Assembly: GCF_003576525.1 (NCBI RefSeq)
Contig: NZ_QWUA01000010.1
Location: 24,961-88,960 of the forward strand
Source of the DNA: Rummeliibacillus sp. POC4
GTDB taxonomy: Bacteria > Bacillota > Bacilli > Bacillales_A > Planococcaceae
Direction: 5' to 3'
DNA length: 64,000 nt
Positions 26,939 to 35,203 of the stretch are shown in pieces. Each line of letters begins with the position of its first letter. The stretch's first letter is position 1. A model generated the notes under the pieces. The model was given only the letters and a program-made list of their open reading frames with translations, made no database searches and was not told the origin of the DNA. Both the position numbers and the translations under genes were made by a program.

Positions 26939-27319
26939 TTAGAATTTTTTCGCAGTTACTTGTTTATCAGGAAAACCTAGAGCTGACACCATTGCATTAT
27001 AGGCAGGAAATACGTTGTCATAGGCTTCATTTGCACCTTTTGTATCTACTGTACTTTCAAAATCTTTGGTTACTTCCTTAAAGTAATCTCTAAAAAGATT
27101 TAGTTTTTCTTGAAAATCAACCACTTCAGGGGCATTTTCAATTTCAGGATCCATTAGTGTATATATATAATATGAATGTAAATTAGCACAATATCTTTCA
27201 TACAAATCTGAACGTACTTTACCTTTTTTATTGGCAGCATTTTTTAAGTCTTTCATACTTAAAAGTACGTTTTCTCCTTGTTGTATGATCAATTCTACAT
27301 TTGTATTGGTTGAATCCAT
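26939..27319 (-). CDS. Helical cytoplasmic protein, unknown
   Basis: A 126-residue, mainly alpha-helical soluble protein with many charged residues and no signal or membrane segment (NVELIIQQGENVLLSMKDLK ... FRDYFKEVTKDFESTVDTK). The ATG follows AAAGGTCG. No family recognised. Monocistronic with a very strong terminator. Confidence 0.55.
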   Translation of the reverse strand: MDSTNTNVELIIQQGENVLLSMKDLKNAANKKGKVRSDLYERYCANLHSYYIYTLMDPEIENAPEVVDFQEKLNLFRDYFKEVTKDFESTVDTKGANEAYDNVFPAYNAMVSALGFPDKQVTAKKF

Positions 27320-27604
27320 TTCTATTACGACCTTTCTTGTACTGTTACAATATCATCAATATTATAATAGCACAATTGCATAATGATGGCAGTTTAGATG
27401 AATTTGAATCACTTGTTTCAATGTTTTGTCTAATAATTTTTATACTTCTTCAATTAATAAATATCGATATCTGTAGATTATAAAAATGATAATCTATTAA
27501 TCTTAGATTTGAATTCATACAACCGCTTCAATTATGATTGGATAAAGAGTCAAAACAGAATCTAAAATCGTCTCTTTTTAATCCATGGTTAGGGAGTGAA
27601 AATA

Positions 27605-28141
27605 ATGAATAGTCAAAATAAAAAGATATATCCTGATTGTCCAATCATCACTAGAATAGTAGAGGTTGGTGGGCTGTCAAAAACAGAGCTTATCCAAAAA
27701 TTGAAGCAAAATTCTATTCTGATGAACGAGTATGGAGAAAAGCTATTAACAGATGAAAGATTTACAACTTCTCCTATAAAACATAGCCTCCATACCGTTG
27801 AACTAACAGTTAGCAACCTCGGCTTTCCTAAAGGGACTACTTCGTCTAAGCTCTATAAAAGAGCAGCAGAACTAGGTTTAAAATTATGTCCGATAGAACT
27901 GGGACCCTATTTAAGACTAGCATTTACAGATCAATCTGAAGAGTATTCGGAAAACCTTTTGAAGCGAAAGCAAGCTCCCTTAGGTTCTATTACAATAGCA
28001 TCTGAGATTCTAACAGAAAACGATAATTTTCCAAAAGGCTTTTATCTAAGAAAAATTAATGGAACGCTTTGGCTTCGAGGCTACATAGCTGATCAACTAC
28101 ATATATGGAACCCTCATGATCATTTTATCTTTTGTCGATAA
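27605..28141 (+). CDS. Conserved protein of unknown function
   Basis: A 178-residue soluble protein (YPDCPIITRIVEVGGLSKTE ... HTVELTVSNLGFPKGTTSS ... CPIELGPYLRLAF ... LWLRGYIADQLHIWNPHDHF). The sequence resembles a conserved Bacillus protein sometimes labelled helicase without support; no Walker motif is present. GGGAG lies eight bases before the ATG at 27605, making the GTG at 27596 unlikely. It stands alone. Confidence 0.7.
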   Translation: MNSQNKKIYPDCPIITRIVEVGGLSKTELIQKLKQNSILMNEYGEKLLTDERFTTSPIKHSLHTVELTVSNLGFPKGTTSSKLYKRAAELGLKLCPIELGPYLRLAFTDQSEEYSENLLKRKQAPLGSITIASEILTENDNFPKGFYLRKINGTLWLRGYIADQLHIWNPHDHFIFCR

Positions 28142-28187
28142 GTAAAGCTCAAACGGTTGTTTGAGCTTAGCCTATCTACATCAACAT

Positions 28188-28901
28188 TCAGTACTCTTTC
28201 CCTAACGAAAACCCTTCAAACAGTGTTCCACCGAAAGGAACTAAAATCTCTTGTACTATTTTTATAACATTTTCTTTTTCACCAGTTCGATAATAATTAT
28301 CGAAAGCATCTACAAAGCGACTGGCAAATAGTTCATCATATTGTTTTAATGCACGAACAATCCATTTTGACGATCCGATCCATTGACGATTTGTTCGTAA
28401 GACGAATTCACTTGCTAATTCAGCTAGATGATTTGCAATGAATAATTCCTCAGCTCGATTCTTACAACCGATGAAATCGTCGAGCGTATCTGTTAAAAAA
28501 TAGCGTTTGAAATTGATCGTTTCTTTTGACCATTCAGCTGGTCCTTTATTTAATAGCTTTTTCGCCTCTATTTTAATTGATTCGATGATCCCTTCATCTT
28601 TTAAAATAATGCCCTCGGCCACCATACTAGGTAAGGAAGGACGTGCTCTTTCTATATCACTATTAAAATAAGCTTTATACGACGTTAAATTATGTATAAA
28701 TACATCAATAGGCCATCCAAATTGGATAAGGGATTCTCTATAAGACGCACTTATTTTGTTATCAAATATGACAATATCTAAATCTGATGTATCGGTAGCT
28801 TCCCCTCTCACTACACTTCCTGCAAGAATGGCACCTTGACATTGTGGGTAAAATTCTTCAATGAACAAACTAGCTGCTTCGACTGGTTTATATTGATGCA
28901 T
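28188..28901 (-). CDS. Nucleotidyltransferase-domain protein
   Basis: A 237-residue protein with a pol-beta-type nucleotidyltransferase core near the N-terminus: GAILAGSVVRGEATDTSDLDIVIFD contains the GS motif and the paired Asp residues DLD that bind metal, with a further Asp in WPIDVFI. The C-terminal 130 residues are helical, as in aminoglycoside nucleotidyltransferase or HEPN-like companions. Substrate unknown. GGGGGGAG precedes the ATG at 28901. It is read in the same direction as the GNAT gene that ends 5 bp upstream, so the two are cotranscribed. Confidence 0.78.
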   Translation of the reverse strand: MHQYKPVEAASLFIEEFYPQCQGAILAGSVVRGEATDTSDLDIVIFDNKISASYRESLIQFGWPIDVFIHNLTSYKAYFNSDIERARPSLPSMVAEGIILKDEGIIESIKIEAKKLLNKGPAEWSKETINFKRYFLTDTLDDFIGCKNRAEELFIANHLAELASEFVLRTNRQWIGSSKWIVRALKQYDELFASRFVDAFDNYYRTGEKENVIKIVQEILVPFGGTLFEGFSLGKEY

Positions 28902-28906
28902 ACATG

Positions 28907-29449
28907 TTACTCCCCCCTGTTCCATTCATGCTCCAAAATACTATATAACAATGAATCACGCCAACCTGTTTTAAGAAGCAAGTCTTCACGTATTCTACCT
29001 TCTTGAATCATGCCAATTTTTTGTAGTACTTTTGAAGAACCGATATTTCGTGGATCGCAGGTTGCATAGATTCGATGAAGATTTAACGTTTCAAATCCAA
29101 ATTGTAACAGAAGTTTTGCGACTTCCGTAGCTATGCCCTTCCCCCAATAATCAGGATGAATGATGTAAGCAATCTCCCCTACCCTAAAATCACGAATATT
29201 CATCTCCCCAGCGCCGATCATCTTTCCATTTTCTTGTTCAATAACTGAAAAGACATACCGAGAGCGCTCTTCTTCTGTCGCGTCCAATAATACTTGTTTG
29301 ACGAAATCTTGTGTCTCTTCTTCCGTATTAGGTCCCCAAGGTTGATATTGACAAACAATTGGTAGAGAAGCATATTTATGTACGTCTCGCCAATCTTTTT
29401 CGTTCATCTCTTTTAGTATTACTTTTGAATGAATTATTTCGATTGTCAA
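28907..29449 (-). CDS. GNAT N-acetyltransferase
   Basis: A 180-residue RimJ-type acetyltransferase with YIIHPDYWGKGIATEVAKLL (acetyl-CoA loop) and NIGSSKVLQKIGMIQEGRIRED. A TTG start follows GGGGG. Forms a two-gene unit with the nucleotidyltransferase, a combination reminiscent of small-molecule or antibiotic modification, which is inference only. Confidence 0.82.
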   Translation of the reverse strand: MTIEIIHSKVILKEMNEKDWRDVHKYASLPIVCQYQPWGPNTEEETQDFVKQVLLDATEEERSRYVFSVIEQENGKMIGAGEMNIRDFRVGEIAYIIHPDYWGKGIATEVAKLLLQFGFETLNLHRIYATCDPRNIGSSKVLQKIGMIQEGRIREDLLLKTGWRDSLLYSILEHEWNRGE

Positions 29450-29627
29450 ATTACATACCCCCTTAAGAAAGTTAAATTATACCTATTTTATCAGTTTAAT
29501 GAATTTATACAATAGTTATTTGTGAATTTCGAAGTTTCCTAACGGTTGATTTTTTCAACTAAAATACACTGTTTCTCCATCGTCTTTACTGTACTTCTAG
29601 GATATACTGAACATAAAGGAGTTGAAG

Positions 29628-30743
29628 ATGATGAAAGACTTACAATTTGCTAATACAATTGCTTCTTTACGAAAGACGAATGGCTTAACACAAGACGAAG
29701 TGGCTAATTTTGTAGGTGTTTCAAAAGCTGCCGTTTCAAAATGGGAAACCGGTTTAAGTTATCCTGATATATTACTACTTCCTAAACTCGCAACTTATTT
29801 TAACTTAACGATTGATGAGTTATTAGGTTATAAACCACAGATGACAAAGGAAAATATTCAAAAATTATATGTTGAACTATCTCAAGACTTTGCAACTAAA
29901 TCTTTTGATGAAGTCTATTCACGTATTAAAAATATAATTGATGAATACTATTCTTGTTTTCCTTTATTATTGCAAATGGCAGTCATATTGCTAAATTATC
30001 AACCGGCAGCTGGTGAGTTAAAAGATGCAGTGATGCAAAAAATTATTACCCTCTGTCAACGTGTTGAAGAATATGCTGAAAATGCACGGCTTTCCTTTCA
30101 GGCTCGTTCTATCGAAGCAAGCTGTCAACTGATGATACAAAATCCTGAGAGGGTGTTGGATTTGCTTGGTAATGGTGTTGAACCTTATATCGGAAACGAA
30201 ATTATCGTTGCAAATGCCTATCAGCAATTACAACAAGCTGACAAAGCTAAAGAAACACTACAAGTTAGTATGTATCAATATATTCTTGGCATTGTATCCA
30301 TCGCGTCAAATTACTTGATGATGAATAGCACTCAACTCGGAAAATTCGATGAAATGGTAGAACGCACAGAAAAGGTTATTGAAGCTTTTGATTTGGGGCA
30401 CTTACATTTCAATAGTACCCTTATCTTTTATCTAACATCCGCACAAGGATATATGATGCAAAATCGTGAAGAAAAGGCAATCGTGATGATCAAAAAATAT
30501 GTAAAAGTTGCACAATCGATTGAGTTCCCTATTACACTACATGGTGATGAATTTTTTGACTTAATCGATGGTTGGGTAGATCGTGAATTTGACTTAGGTT
30601 CAAATGCTCCGCGAGATGAACAATCGATTAAACATAGCCTCATTTCGACCATTCAAGATAATCCTGTATTCAAGCCATTACTGCAAAAACAGGAAGTACG
30701 TTTAATGCTTACAAATTTACAACACACGTTAGGATGTGATTAA
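29628..30743 (+). CDS. XRE-family regulator with TPR-like C-terminus
   Basis: A 371-residue protein with an N-terminal HTH_XRE domain (LRKTNGLTQDEVANFVGVSKAAVSKWETGLSYPDILLLPKLATYF, residues about 14-60) and a long helical C-terminal part that looks like tetratricopeptide repeats. This layout is common in regulators that sense peptides or proteins. AAAGGAG is followed by ATGs at 29628 and 29631, either of which could be used. It is the first gene of the ABC transporter operon (stop 1 bp before the next ATG) and probably regulates it. Confidence 0.88.
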   Translation: MMKDLQFANTIASLRKTNGLTQDEVANFVGVSKAAVSKWETGLSYPDILLLPKLATYFNLTIDELLGYKPQMTKENIQKLYVELSQDFATKSFDEVYSRIKNIIDEYYSCFPLLLQMAVILLNYQPAAGELKDAVMQKIITLCQRVEEYAENARLSFQARSIEASCQLMIQNPERVLDLLGNGVEPYIGNEIIVANAYQQLQQADKAKETLQVSMYQYILGIVSIASNYLMMNSTQLGKFDEMVERTEKVIEAFDLGHLHFNSTLIFYLTSAQGYMMQNREEKAIVMIKKYVKVAQSIEFPITLHGDEFFDLIDGWVDREFDLGSNAPRDEQSIKHSLISTIQDNPVFKPLLQKQEVRLMLTNLQHTLGCD

Positions 30744-30744
30744 T

Positions 30745-30945
30745 ATGTCAATTCAAGAAGCACTACCGTTGATCATCCCAATCGCTATTTTAGAGTGGAC
30801 ACTTGCGATTGTTGCATTGGTACATGTTTTAAAACACCCACACTATCGCTTTGGCAATAAACCTATGTGGATTGTCATCGTTCTTTTCATTCAGATTATT
30901 GGACCAATCGTATACTTCTTATTTGGAAGAGGGAGAGATGAATGA
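30745..30945 (+). CDS. PLDc_N-domain membrane protein (YxlE-like)
   Basis: A 66-residue protein with two membrane helices and the phospholipase-D nuclease N-terminal pattern (LEWTLAIVALVHVL ... KPMWIVIVLFIQIIGPIVYFLFGR). YxlE of Bacillus subtilis has the same position before YxlF and YxlG. The frame is also open to a GTG at 30736 inside the previous gene; the ATG at 30745 is preferred. Its stop overlaps the ATG of the ATPase gene. Confidence 0.82.
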   Translation: MSIQEALPLIIPIAILEWTLAIVALVHVLKHPHYRFGNKPMWIVIVLFIQIIGPIVYFLFGRGRDE

Positions 30946-31850
30946 CTATTTTAACTTTAGATCATGTAACCAAATCATTCGGCTCCAATTTGGTCATTGA
31001 CGACATTAGCTTCCAATTAGAAGAAGGGAAAATATTTGGTTTACTTGGTCAAAATGGCGCCGGAAAAACAACTTTGATGAAAATGATATTAGGGCTGCTG
31101 CCAATAACTAAAGGCAAGATTCTACTATTTGATGAAGAGGTCAAATATGGCTATTCCCCTACCAATCGTCATATCGGTTATTTACCAGATGTCCCTTCCT
31201 ACTATTCTTATATGACCGCTTATGAATATTTAATATTATGTGGAGAGATTACAGGAATCCCGAAAAAGACGTTAAAAGAACGCGCGGAAAAATATTTAAA
31301 ACTAGTTGGATTAGAAAAAAACAAAAAGAAGATCCAACAATTTTCACGCGGTATGAAACAACGACTTGGCATTGCACAAGCGCTCATTCACCAACCAAAA
31401 TTACTTATTTGCGATGAACCGACTTCAGCACTTGACCCTATCGGTCGGAAAGAAATATTGGATATTTTGAAATCGATTAAAAAAGAGACAACCGTCATTT
31501 TATCTACACATATTTTGCATGATGCTGAGCAAATCTGCGATGAGGTGGCCATGTTACATAACGGTAAGTTTGTTGTAACAGGGTCCCTTTCAGAAATTAT
31601 GAAAACACACAGTAAACAACAGATACGAGTTGTATTTGATGACGAAAAACAAGCACAAAATTTTGTCGAGAAATCTGAAATGATTGAAAACGTAAGGATT
31701 CAATCAAATATACTATTAATAGAAGCAACTGATATAAAAGATATGCAGAAACAAATTTTTACGCAATGCACATTCCTTCATTTATTCCCATCCTCTATTC
31801 AAATAGTCCAACCGTCTTTGGATGAAATTTTCTTGGAGGTGAGTAGATAA
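30942..31850 (+). CDS. ABC transporter ATP-binding protein (YxlF-like)
   Basis: A 302-residue ATPase: Walker A GLLGQNGAGKTTLMK (about 34), signature FSRGMKQRLGIAQAL (about 132), Walker B LLICDEPTSALDP (about 153) and the switch His in STHILHDAEQ. The C-terminal 80 residues are the extra domain usual in drug/lipid exporters of the CcmA type. It would energise export by the adjoining permease. Overlaps the PLDc_N gene by four bases. Confidence 0.92.
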   Translation: MTILTLDHVTKSFGSNLVIDDISFQLEEGKIFGLLGQNGAGKTTLMKMILGLLPITKGKILLFDEEVKYGYSPTNRHIGYLPDVPSYYSYMTAYEYLILCGEITGIPKKTLKERAEKYLKLVGLEKNKKKIQQFSRGMKQRLGIAQALIHQPKLLICDEPTSALDPIGRKEILDILKSIKKETTVILSTHILHDAEQICDEVAMLHNGKFVVTGSLSEIMKTHSKQQIRVVFDDEKQAQNFVEKSEMIENVRIQSNILLIEATDIKDMQKQIFTQCTFLHLFPSSIQIVQPSLDEIFLEVSR

Positions 31851-31851
31851 G

Positions 31852-32619
31852 ATGCATACTTTTCTCGCATTATTTAAGAAAGAAACAATGGAGTTTAATC
31901 GTACTTATAAATTTTTAATCGTTATTTCTGTATTTATGATATTTGCCATCATGAGTCCTTTAACTGCTAAATTCATGCCAGAAATTTTGTCGCAATTTCT
32001 TCCAAAAGAAGTAGCTGATAGCTTCCCTGCCCCTTCAGCTCTCGATTCATGGGCACAGTTTTTCAAAAACTTTTCACAAATCGGTCTTTTTGTGATTGCT
32101 CTGCTATTTGCAGGAACCATTATTCATGAACGAAGTGAAGGTACCTTAATCATTTTACTGACAAAAGGATTACGACGAAGTACAGTTGTTTTCGTAAAAA
32201 CAATCTTCTCGATGTTGGTTTGGACCGTAATGTATTGGGGCGCTTTTGGCGTGACCTATTTCTATACTTGGTATTATTGGAAAGACGAACATGCTGACCA
32301 CTTAGTTCTTGCCGTGGGAAATTTATGGTTATTTGGTCTTTTACTCATTGCGGTAATCTTATTTGGTAACGTCTTGTTCAAATCGATTTATGGTAACCTC
32401 CTTTGGACCGCATTATTTGTGGGTGTCTGGTTTATTGTTTCCATCTTCCCTAAGGCAGAAGACTTCAACCTTTTAAGATTGGCTACAGATGGTAATAATA
32501 TTTTAAAAGGTGTAAATGATGTGGATGATTTTAATTGGATCTATGTTATTTCGATTGGTTTAATCATAGTGTTGCAAGTTCTGACGATTCGAATCTTTAA
32601 TAAAAAATCGCTAATTTAA
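31852..32619 (+). CDS. ABC transporter permease (YxlG-like)
   Basis: A 255-residue ABC-2-type permease with six membrane helices and a long first extracytoplasmic loop. The coupling segment HERSEGTLIILLTKGLRRSTVVFVK is the typical cytoplasmic loop that contacts the ATPase. It begins one base after the ATPase stop. The set XRE - PLDc_N - ATPase - permease parallels yxlEFG, with an XRE regulator in place of the sigma-Y genes. Confidence 0.88.
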   Translation: MHTFLALFKKETMEFNRTYKFLIVISVFMIFAIMSPLTAKFMPEILSQFLPKEVADSFPAPSALDSWAQFFKNFSQIGLFVIALLFAGTIIHERSEGTLIILLTKGLRRSTVVFVKTIFSMLVWTVMYWGAFGVTYFYTWYYWKDEHADHLVLAVGNLWLFGLLLIAVILFGNVLFKSIYGNLLWTALFVGVWFIVSIFPKAEDFNLLRLATDGNNILKGVNDVDDFNWIYVISIGLIIVLQVLTIRIFNKKSLI

Positions 32620-32689
32620 TATACCCTTAGTTGCTGGTTTTTCTCTTTAAAGTATATAGACTGGCGAGGTTTATAATTGTAATAATAAA

Positions 32690-32730
32690 AAAGAATCTCT
32701 TTCATAGTGAAATGAAGGAGATTCTTTTTT
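32690..32730 (+). terminator. Terminator of the XRE/ABC operon
   Basis: Stem AAAAAAGAATCTCtTTCA / TGAAgGAGATTCTTTTTT with loop TAGTGAAA-like, 70 bp after the permease stop and ending in a T-run. Confidence 0.85.
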
Positions 32731-32815
32731 GTATTTTAATATGAAGTTGAATTTTTATTTTAAAAGGAAATTGTTCTATTTATGTTGAAATATAATTTAA
32801 CATGGAGGTGTTGAT

Positions 32816-33214
32816 TTGAAAAAGGTTTTGTACGTGGGGATGTTACTCGGAGTGATCCTTTTAACAGGATGTAGTTTCAAACAAGAACAGGTGAAAGATG
32901 ACATAAAGAAAGAGAAAAATACTGAACACATCGTAGAAGTTGAAACTTTGCCCGATTCCTTTAAGAAAGAGGTTGAACCAGTAGCCCCTTTAAAATTAAC
33001 CAAAGAGCAAAAGAAAGAATATTATAAACAGTACGAAGAAATTGTGCTAAAAGTAAATTCAAAGTATGACGAGGATATGGAACTTGTACCATTTAATGAT
33101 TTTAAACAAGATGAATGGGTAGCTCCAGAGGAATTTGAAAACATTGTAACAGATATGGCGACTATGGAATTCACCTCTGAAAATTATGGTGGCGACTCTG
33201 TTGAGGATGAATAA
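32816..33214 (+). CDS. Small lipoprotein, unknown
   Basis: A 132-residue lipoprotein: signal peptide residues 1-18, lipobox LLTGC with lipidated Cys19, then a Lys/Glu-rich region and an acidic C-terminus. GGAGGTG precedes a TTG start. Family not recognised. It is followed closely by its own terminator and then by the first repeat array. Confidence 0.75.
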   Translation: MKKVLYVGMLLGVILLTGCSFKQEQVKDDIKKEKNTEHIVEVETLPDSFKKEVEPVAPLKLTKEQKKEYYKQYEEIVLKVNSKYDEDMELVPFNDFKQDEWVAPEEFENIVTDMATMEFTSENYGGDSVEDE

Positions 33215-33228
33215 AGTTTAATTGTTAA

Positions 33229-33261
33229 TGCAAAAAACTCAGAATAATACTGAGTTTTTTT
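33229..33261 (+). terminator. Terminator of lipoprotein gene
   Basis: Stem AAAAAACTCAG / CTGAGTTTTTTT with loop AATAATA; canonical U-tract. Confidence 0.85.
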
Positions 33262-33288
33262 ATTTGCTGTTTATATAGTACATTTTAG

Positions 33289-33635
33289 GATTCAATCCAC
33301 GTGTTTCAAGGTTTAATCCACGCATTTTGGGATTCAATCCACGCACTTCATGGTTTAATCCACGCACTTTGGCATTCAATCCACGCAGTTTTGAATTGAA
33401 TCCACGTTCCGGACATTTTAAGTCACCGTTTTAGCGAATCGACGTAGCCTAAATTACTCCTTTTATCCGCGGCATGTTTTACCAGATTTAATGTAGATAC
33501 TACTCGCGTTCAATGATCTTTTCAATCCACGCAGGTTGGGATCAATCCACGTATTTCGGCATTCAATCCACGCACTTGAGACTTCAATCCACGCAGTTTT
33601 GAATTGAATCCACGTTCCGGACAATTTAAGTCACC
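33289..33635. repeat. 21-bp-period repeat array 1 (core AATCCACG)
   Basis: Two blocks of short tandem repeats. In the first the core AATCCACG starts at 33294, 33315, 33336, 33357, 33378 and 33399, exactly 21 bp apart. After a 100-bp spacer the second block has cores at 33524, 33544, 33565, 33586 and 33607. Both blocks end in the same roughly 50-bp tail (CAGTTTTGAATTGAATCCACG then TTCCGGACA and TTTAAGTCACC). Upstream of each core the sequence is GGNTTNAATCC-like, which is palindromic in several units. Spacer bases differ between units. No gene lies inside. Confidence 0.85.
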
Positions 33636-33654
33636 ATTTCAAATAGTTTCTGAT

Positions 33655-33882
33655 TTAATTCTCCCTACCCTTTTTCAAATTAACAATCATCCATACCATT
33701 TGAAAAAGGAATGGTATTATAAACGCACTCAATAATACTATGAATGCCACAAGTTTGAGTTCAATTGTTTGAGTTACTCCCGCACCATCAACAGTTCTCA
33801 ACCACACTACAGCTGATCCAACTGCAAAAAGGATTATCCAAATAATATTGGCAAGCCACCAAAAAATCCATTGCTTTTTCAT
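33655..33882 (-). CDS. Small membrane protein, DUF3923-like
   Basis: A 75-residue protein with two membrane helices: WIFWWLANIIWIILFAVGSAVVWLRTVDGAGVTQTIELK then AFIVLLSAFIIPFLFQMVWMIVN. The WLRTVDGAG segment between helices matches my memory of DUF3923 proteins of staphylococci and bacilli. A GTGAAGG site precedes the ATG at 33882. Function unknown. Confidence 0.65.
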   Translation of the reverse strand: MKKQWIFWWLANIIWIILFAVGSAVVWLRTVDGAGVTQTIELKLVAFIVLLSAFIIPFLFQMVWMIVNLKKGREN

Positions 33883-33959
33883 ATTACCTTCACCCATTTC
33901 ACATATGAATTTGTCATAAGTTATATTATTTTTAATATTTCATACTTGTTAATAACGAA

Positions 33960-34568
33960 TCATCTATTTCTCCAATAAGTGTAAGGTCCATTACTTTTTA
34001 AAACGGCATTTTTGGGTACTTGTTTGATTACAAGAATAAGATTGAGTAGATCTACCGATGATCCTAACGCGTTTAGTATGATTAAAAATTTTAATGTAGT
34101 AGTTAATAGTCCGAATACGCTTAAAACTAACGGTAAGATTAGCGAAATGATCACGAAAGGAGCAATTGTAATGATGATATATCTTGATTTCGAAATTTCT
34201 TCTTCTGTAAATACAAATCCCCCAAACACCGTTAATCCTGCATATGTTCTTTCTGATTTGATAAAATTCGGTATGAAGATTAAGTGAATCAATTCATGCA
34301 TCACTAACAGTAAAACTAACCAAAGAATATCAATAAAATTAATTGTAAATGCATATCCATTCGACTTTATCCCAAATTCGCTTAATGAAATACTTGAAAC
34401 GCTGTTTAATATAAAAATAGAGATAATTGCTGCAATAATCATTAAAGGAATAGATAATAAAGTTGCACTTGTTAAATTTTTAGGCTCCTTCATCGGAATC
34501 CAATTATCTTCTATTAAATTCAAATGTAGATTTGGATTACTTTTGGGTAATTTCCTAGCTATCTTCAT
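33960..34568 (-). CDS. DUF3267 putative membrane zinc metalloprotease
   Basis: A 202-residue membrane protein with about five helices and a zinc-protease HExxH motif, HELIHL, at about residue 90, in the arrangement of the DUF3267 family of putative zincins. The motif lies at the end of a membrane helix, as in intramembrane metalloproteases. Substrate unknown. GGGGG precedes the ATG. Confidence 0.8.
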   Translation of the reverse strand: MKIARKLPKSNPNLHLNLIEDNWIPMKEPKNLTSATLLSIPLMIIAAIISIFILNSVSSISLSEFGIKSNGYAFTINFIDILWLVLLLVMHELIHLIFIPNFIKSERTYAGLTVFGGFVFTEEEISKSRYIIITIAPFVIISLILPLVLSVFGLLTTTLKFLIILNALGSSVDLLNLILVIKQVPKNAVLKSNGPYTYWRNR

Positions 34569-34699
34569 TCAATCCCCCATCTCTATATTCCATATTAACC
34601 GAATATTAACATTTTATTGTGCGCATGTATACCACTTTTCTGGCATCTACCCTTCCGAGCAATAACAGTATAGATCAGTAGAAGTAAACTACCTTCAAA

Positions 34700-35080
34700 A
34701 AGAAATAATCTGCTTCTTTTTAGAAATAAATCGCTCTATTTTGGAAATAAATCTTCTTCGAGAAATAAACACCCATCAAATAGAAATAAACTGTCTGATT
34801 TTGGAAATAAAAGACCTCGAAATGGAAATAAAGATGCTCATTTTGGAAATAAAACGCTCTATTTCGGAAATAAATCTTCATCGAGAAATAAAACCCCTTC
34901 AAAAAGAAATAAACTGCCCCATTTTGGAAATAAAACGCTCCAAATTAGAAATAAATCTCCTATCAGAAATAAAGATGCAAAAAAAAGAAATAATCCGCCC
35001 TGTTTTGGAAATAAAAGTCCCCGAAATAGAAATAAAACAACCCAATTTAGAAATAAACCACTCTAAAATGGAAATAAACC
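34700..35080. repeat. 21-bp-period repeat array 2 (core GAAATAAA)
   Basis: Nineteen units with the core (G)GAAATAA. Core positions run from 34702 to 35071 with fifteen intervals of exactly 21 bp and three of 18 bp (34744-34762, 34867-34885, 34948-34966). Bases between cores vary but show a higher-order pattern: the 18-bp unit always follows AAATAAATCT. Both strands stay open, giving heptapeptide repeats (LEIKxxE on the plus strand, FISK on the minus), but no start codon with a ribosome binding site precedes them. The array fills the gap between divergent genes. Confidence 0.9.
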
Positions 35081-35203
35081 TTTCCAAAGCAATCCAATTG
35101 ATTAAACTCCTCCACATCTCCCAAAACAAAAATAAACTAACTAACATAATAGGAACTTTTTGTAATTCCTTTCGTTTTATTTAAAAACATCTTGGAGGTA
35201 TGT

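Noticed and set aside
33289..33635. Possible CRISPR array because units contain TTCAATCCACGC, similar to the end of a type I-C repeat
   Set aside because: The period is only 20-21 bp with an 8- to 12-bp conserved core; there are no 30-40-bp spacers between identical 28-37-bp repeats and no cas genes in the window.
34741..35184. Plus- and minus-strand open frames through array 2 (heptad-like LEIK and FIS repeats)
   Set aside because: No start codon with a ribosome binding site; both strands stay open merely because the repeat period is a multiple of three. Kept as a repeat, with the coding possibility noted in the findings.
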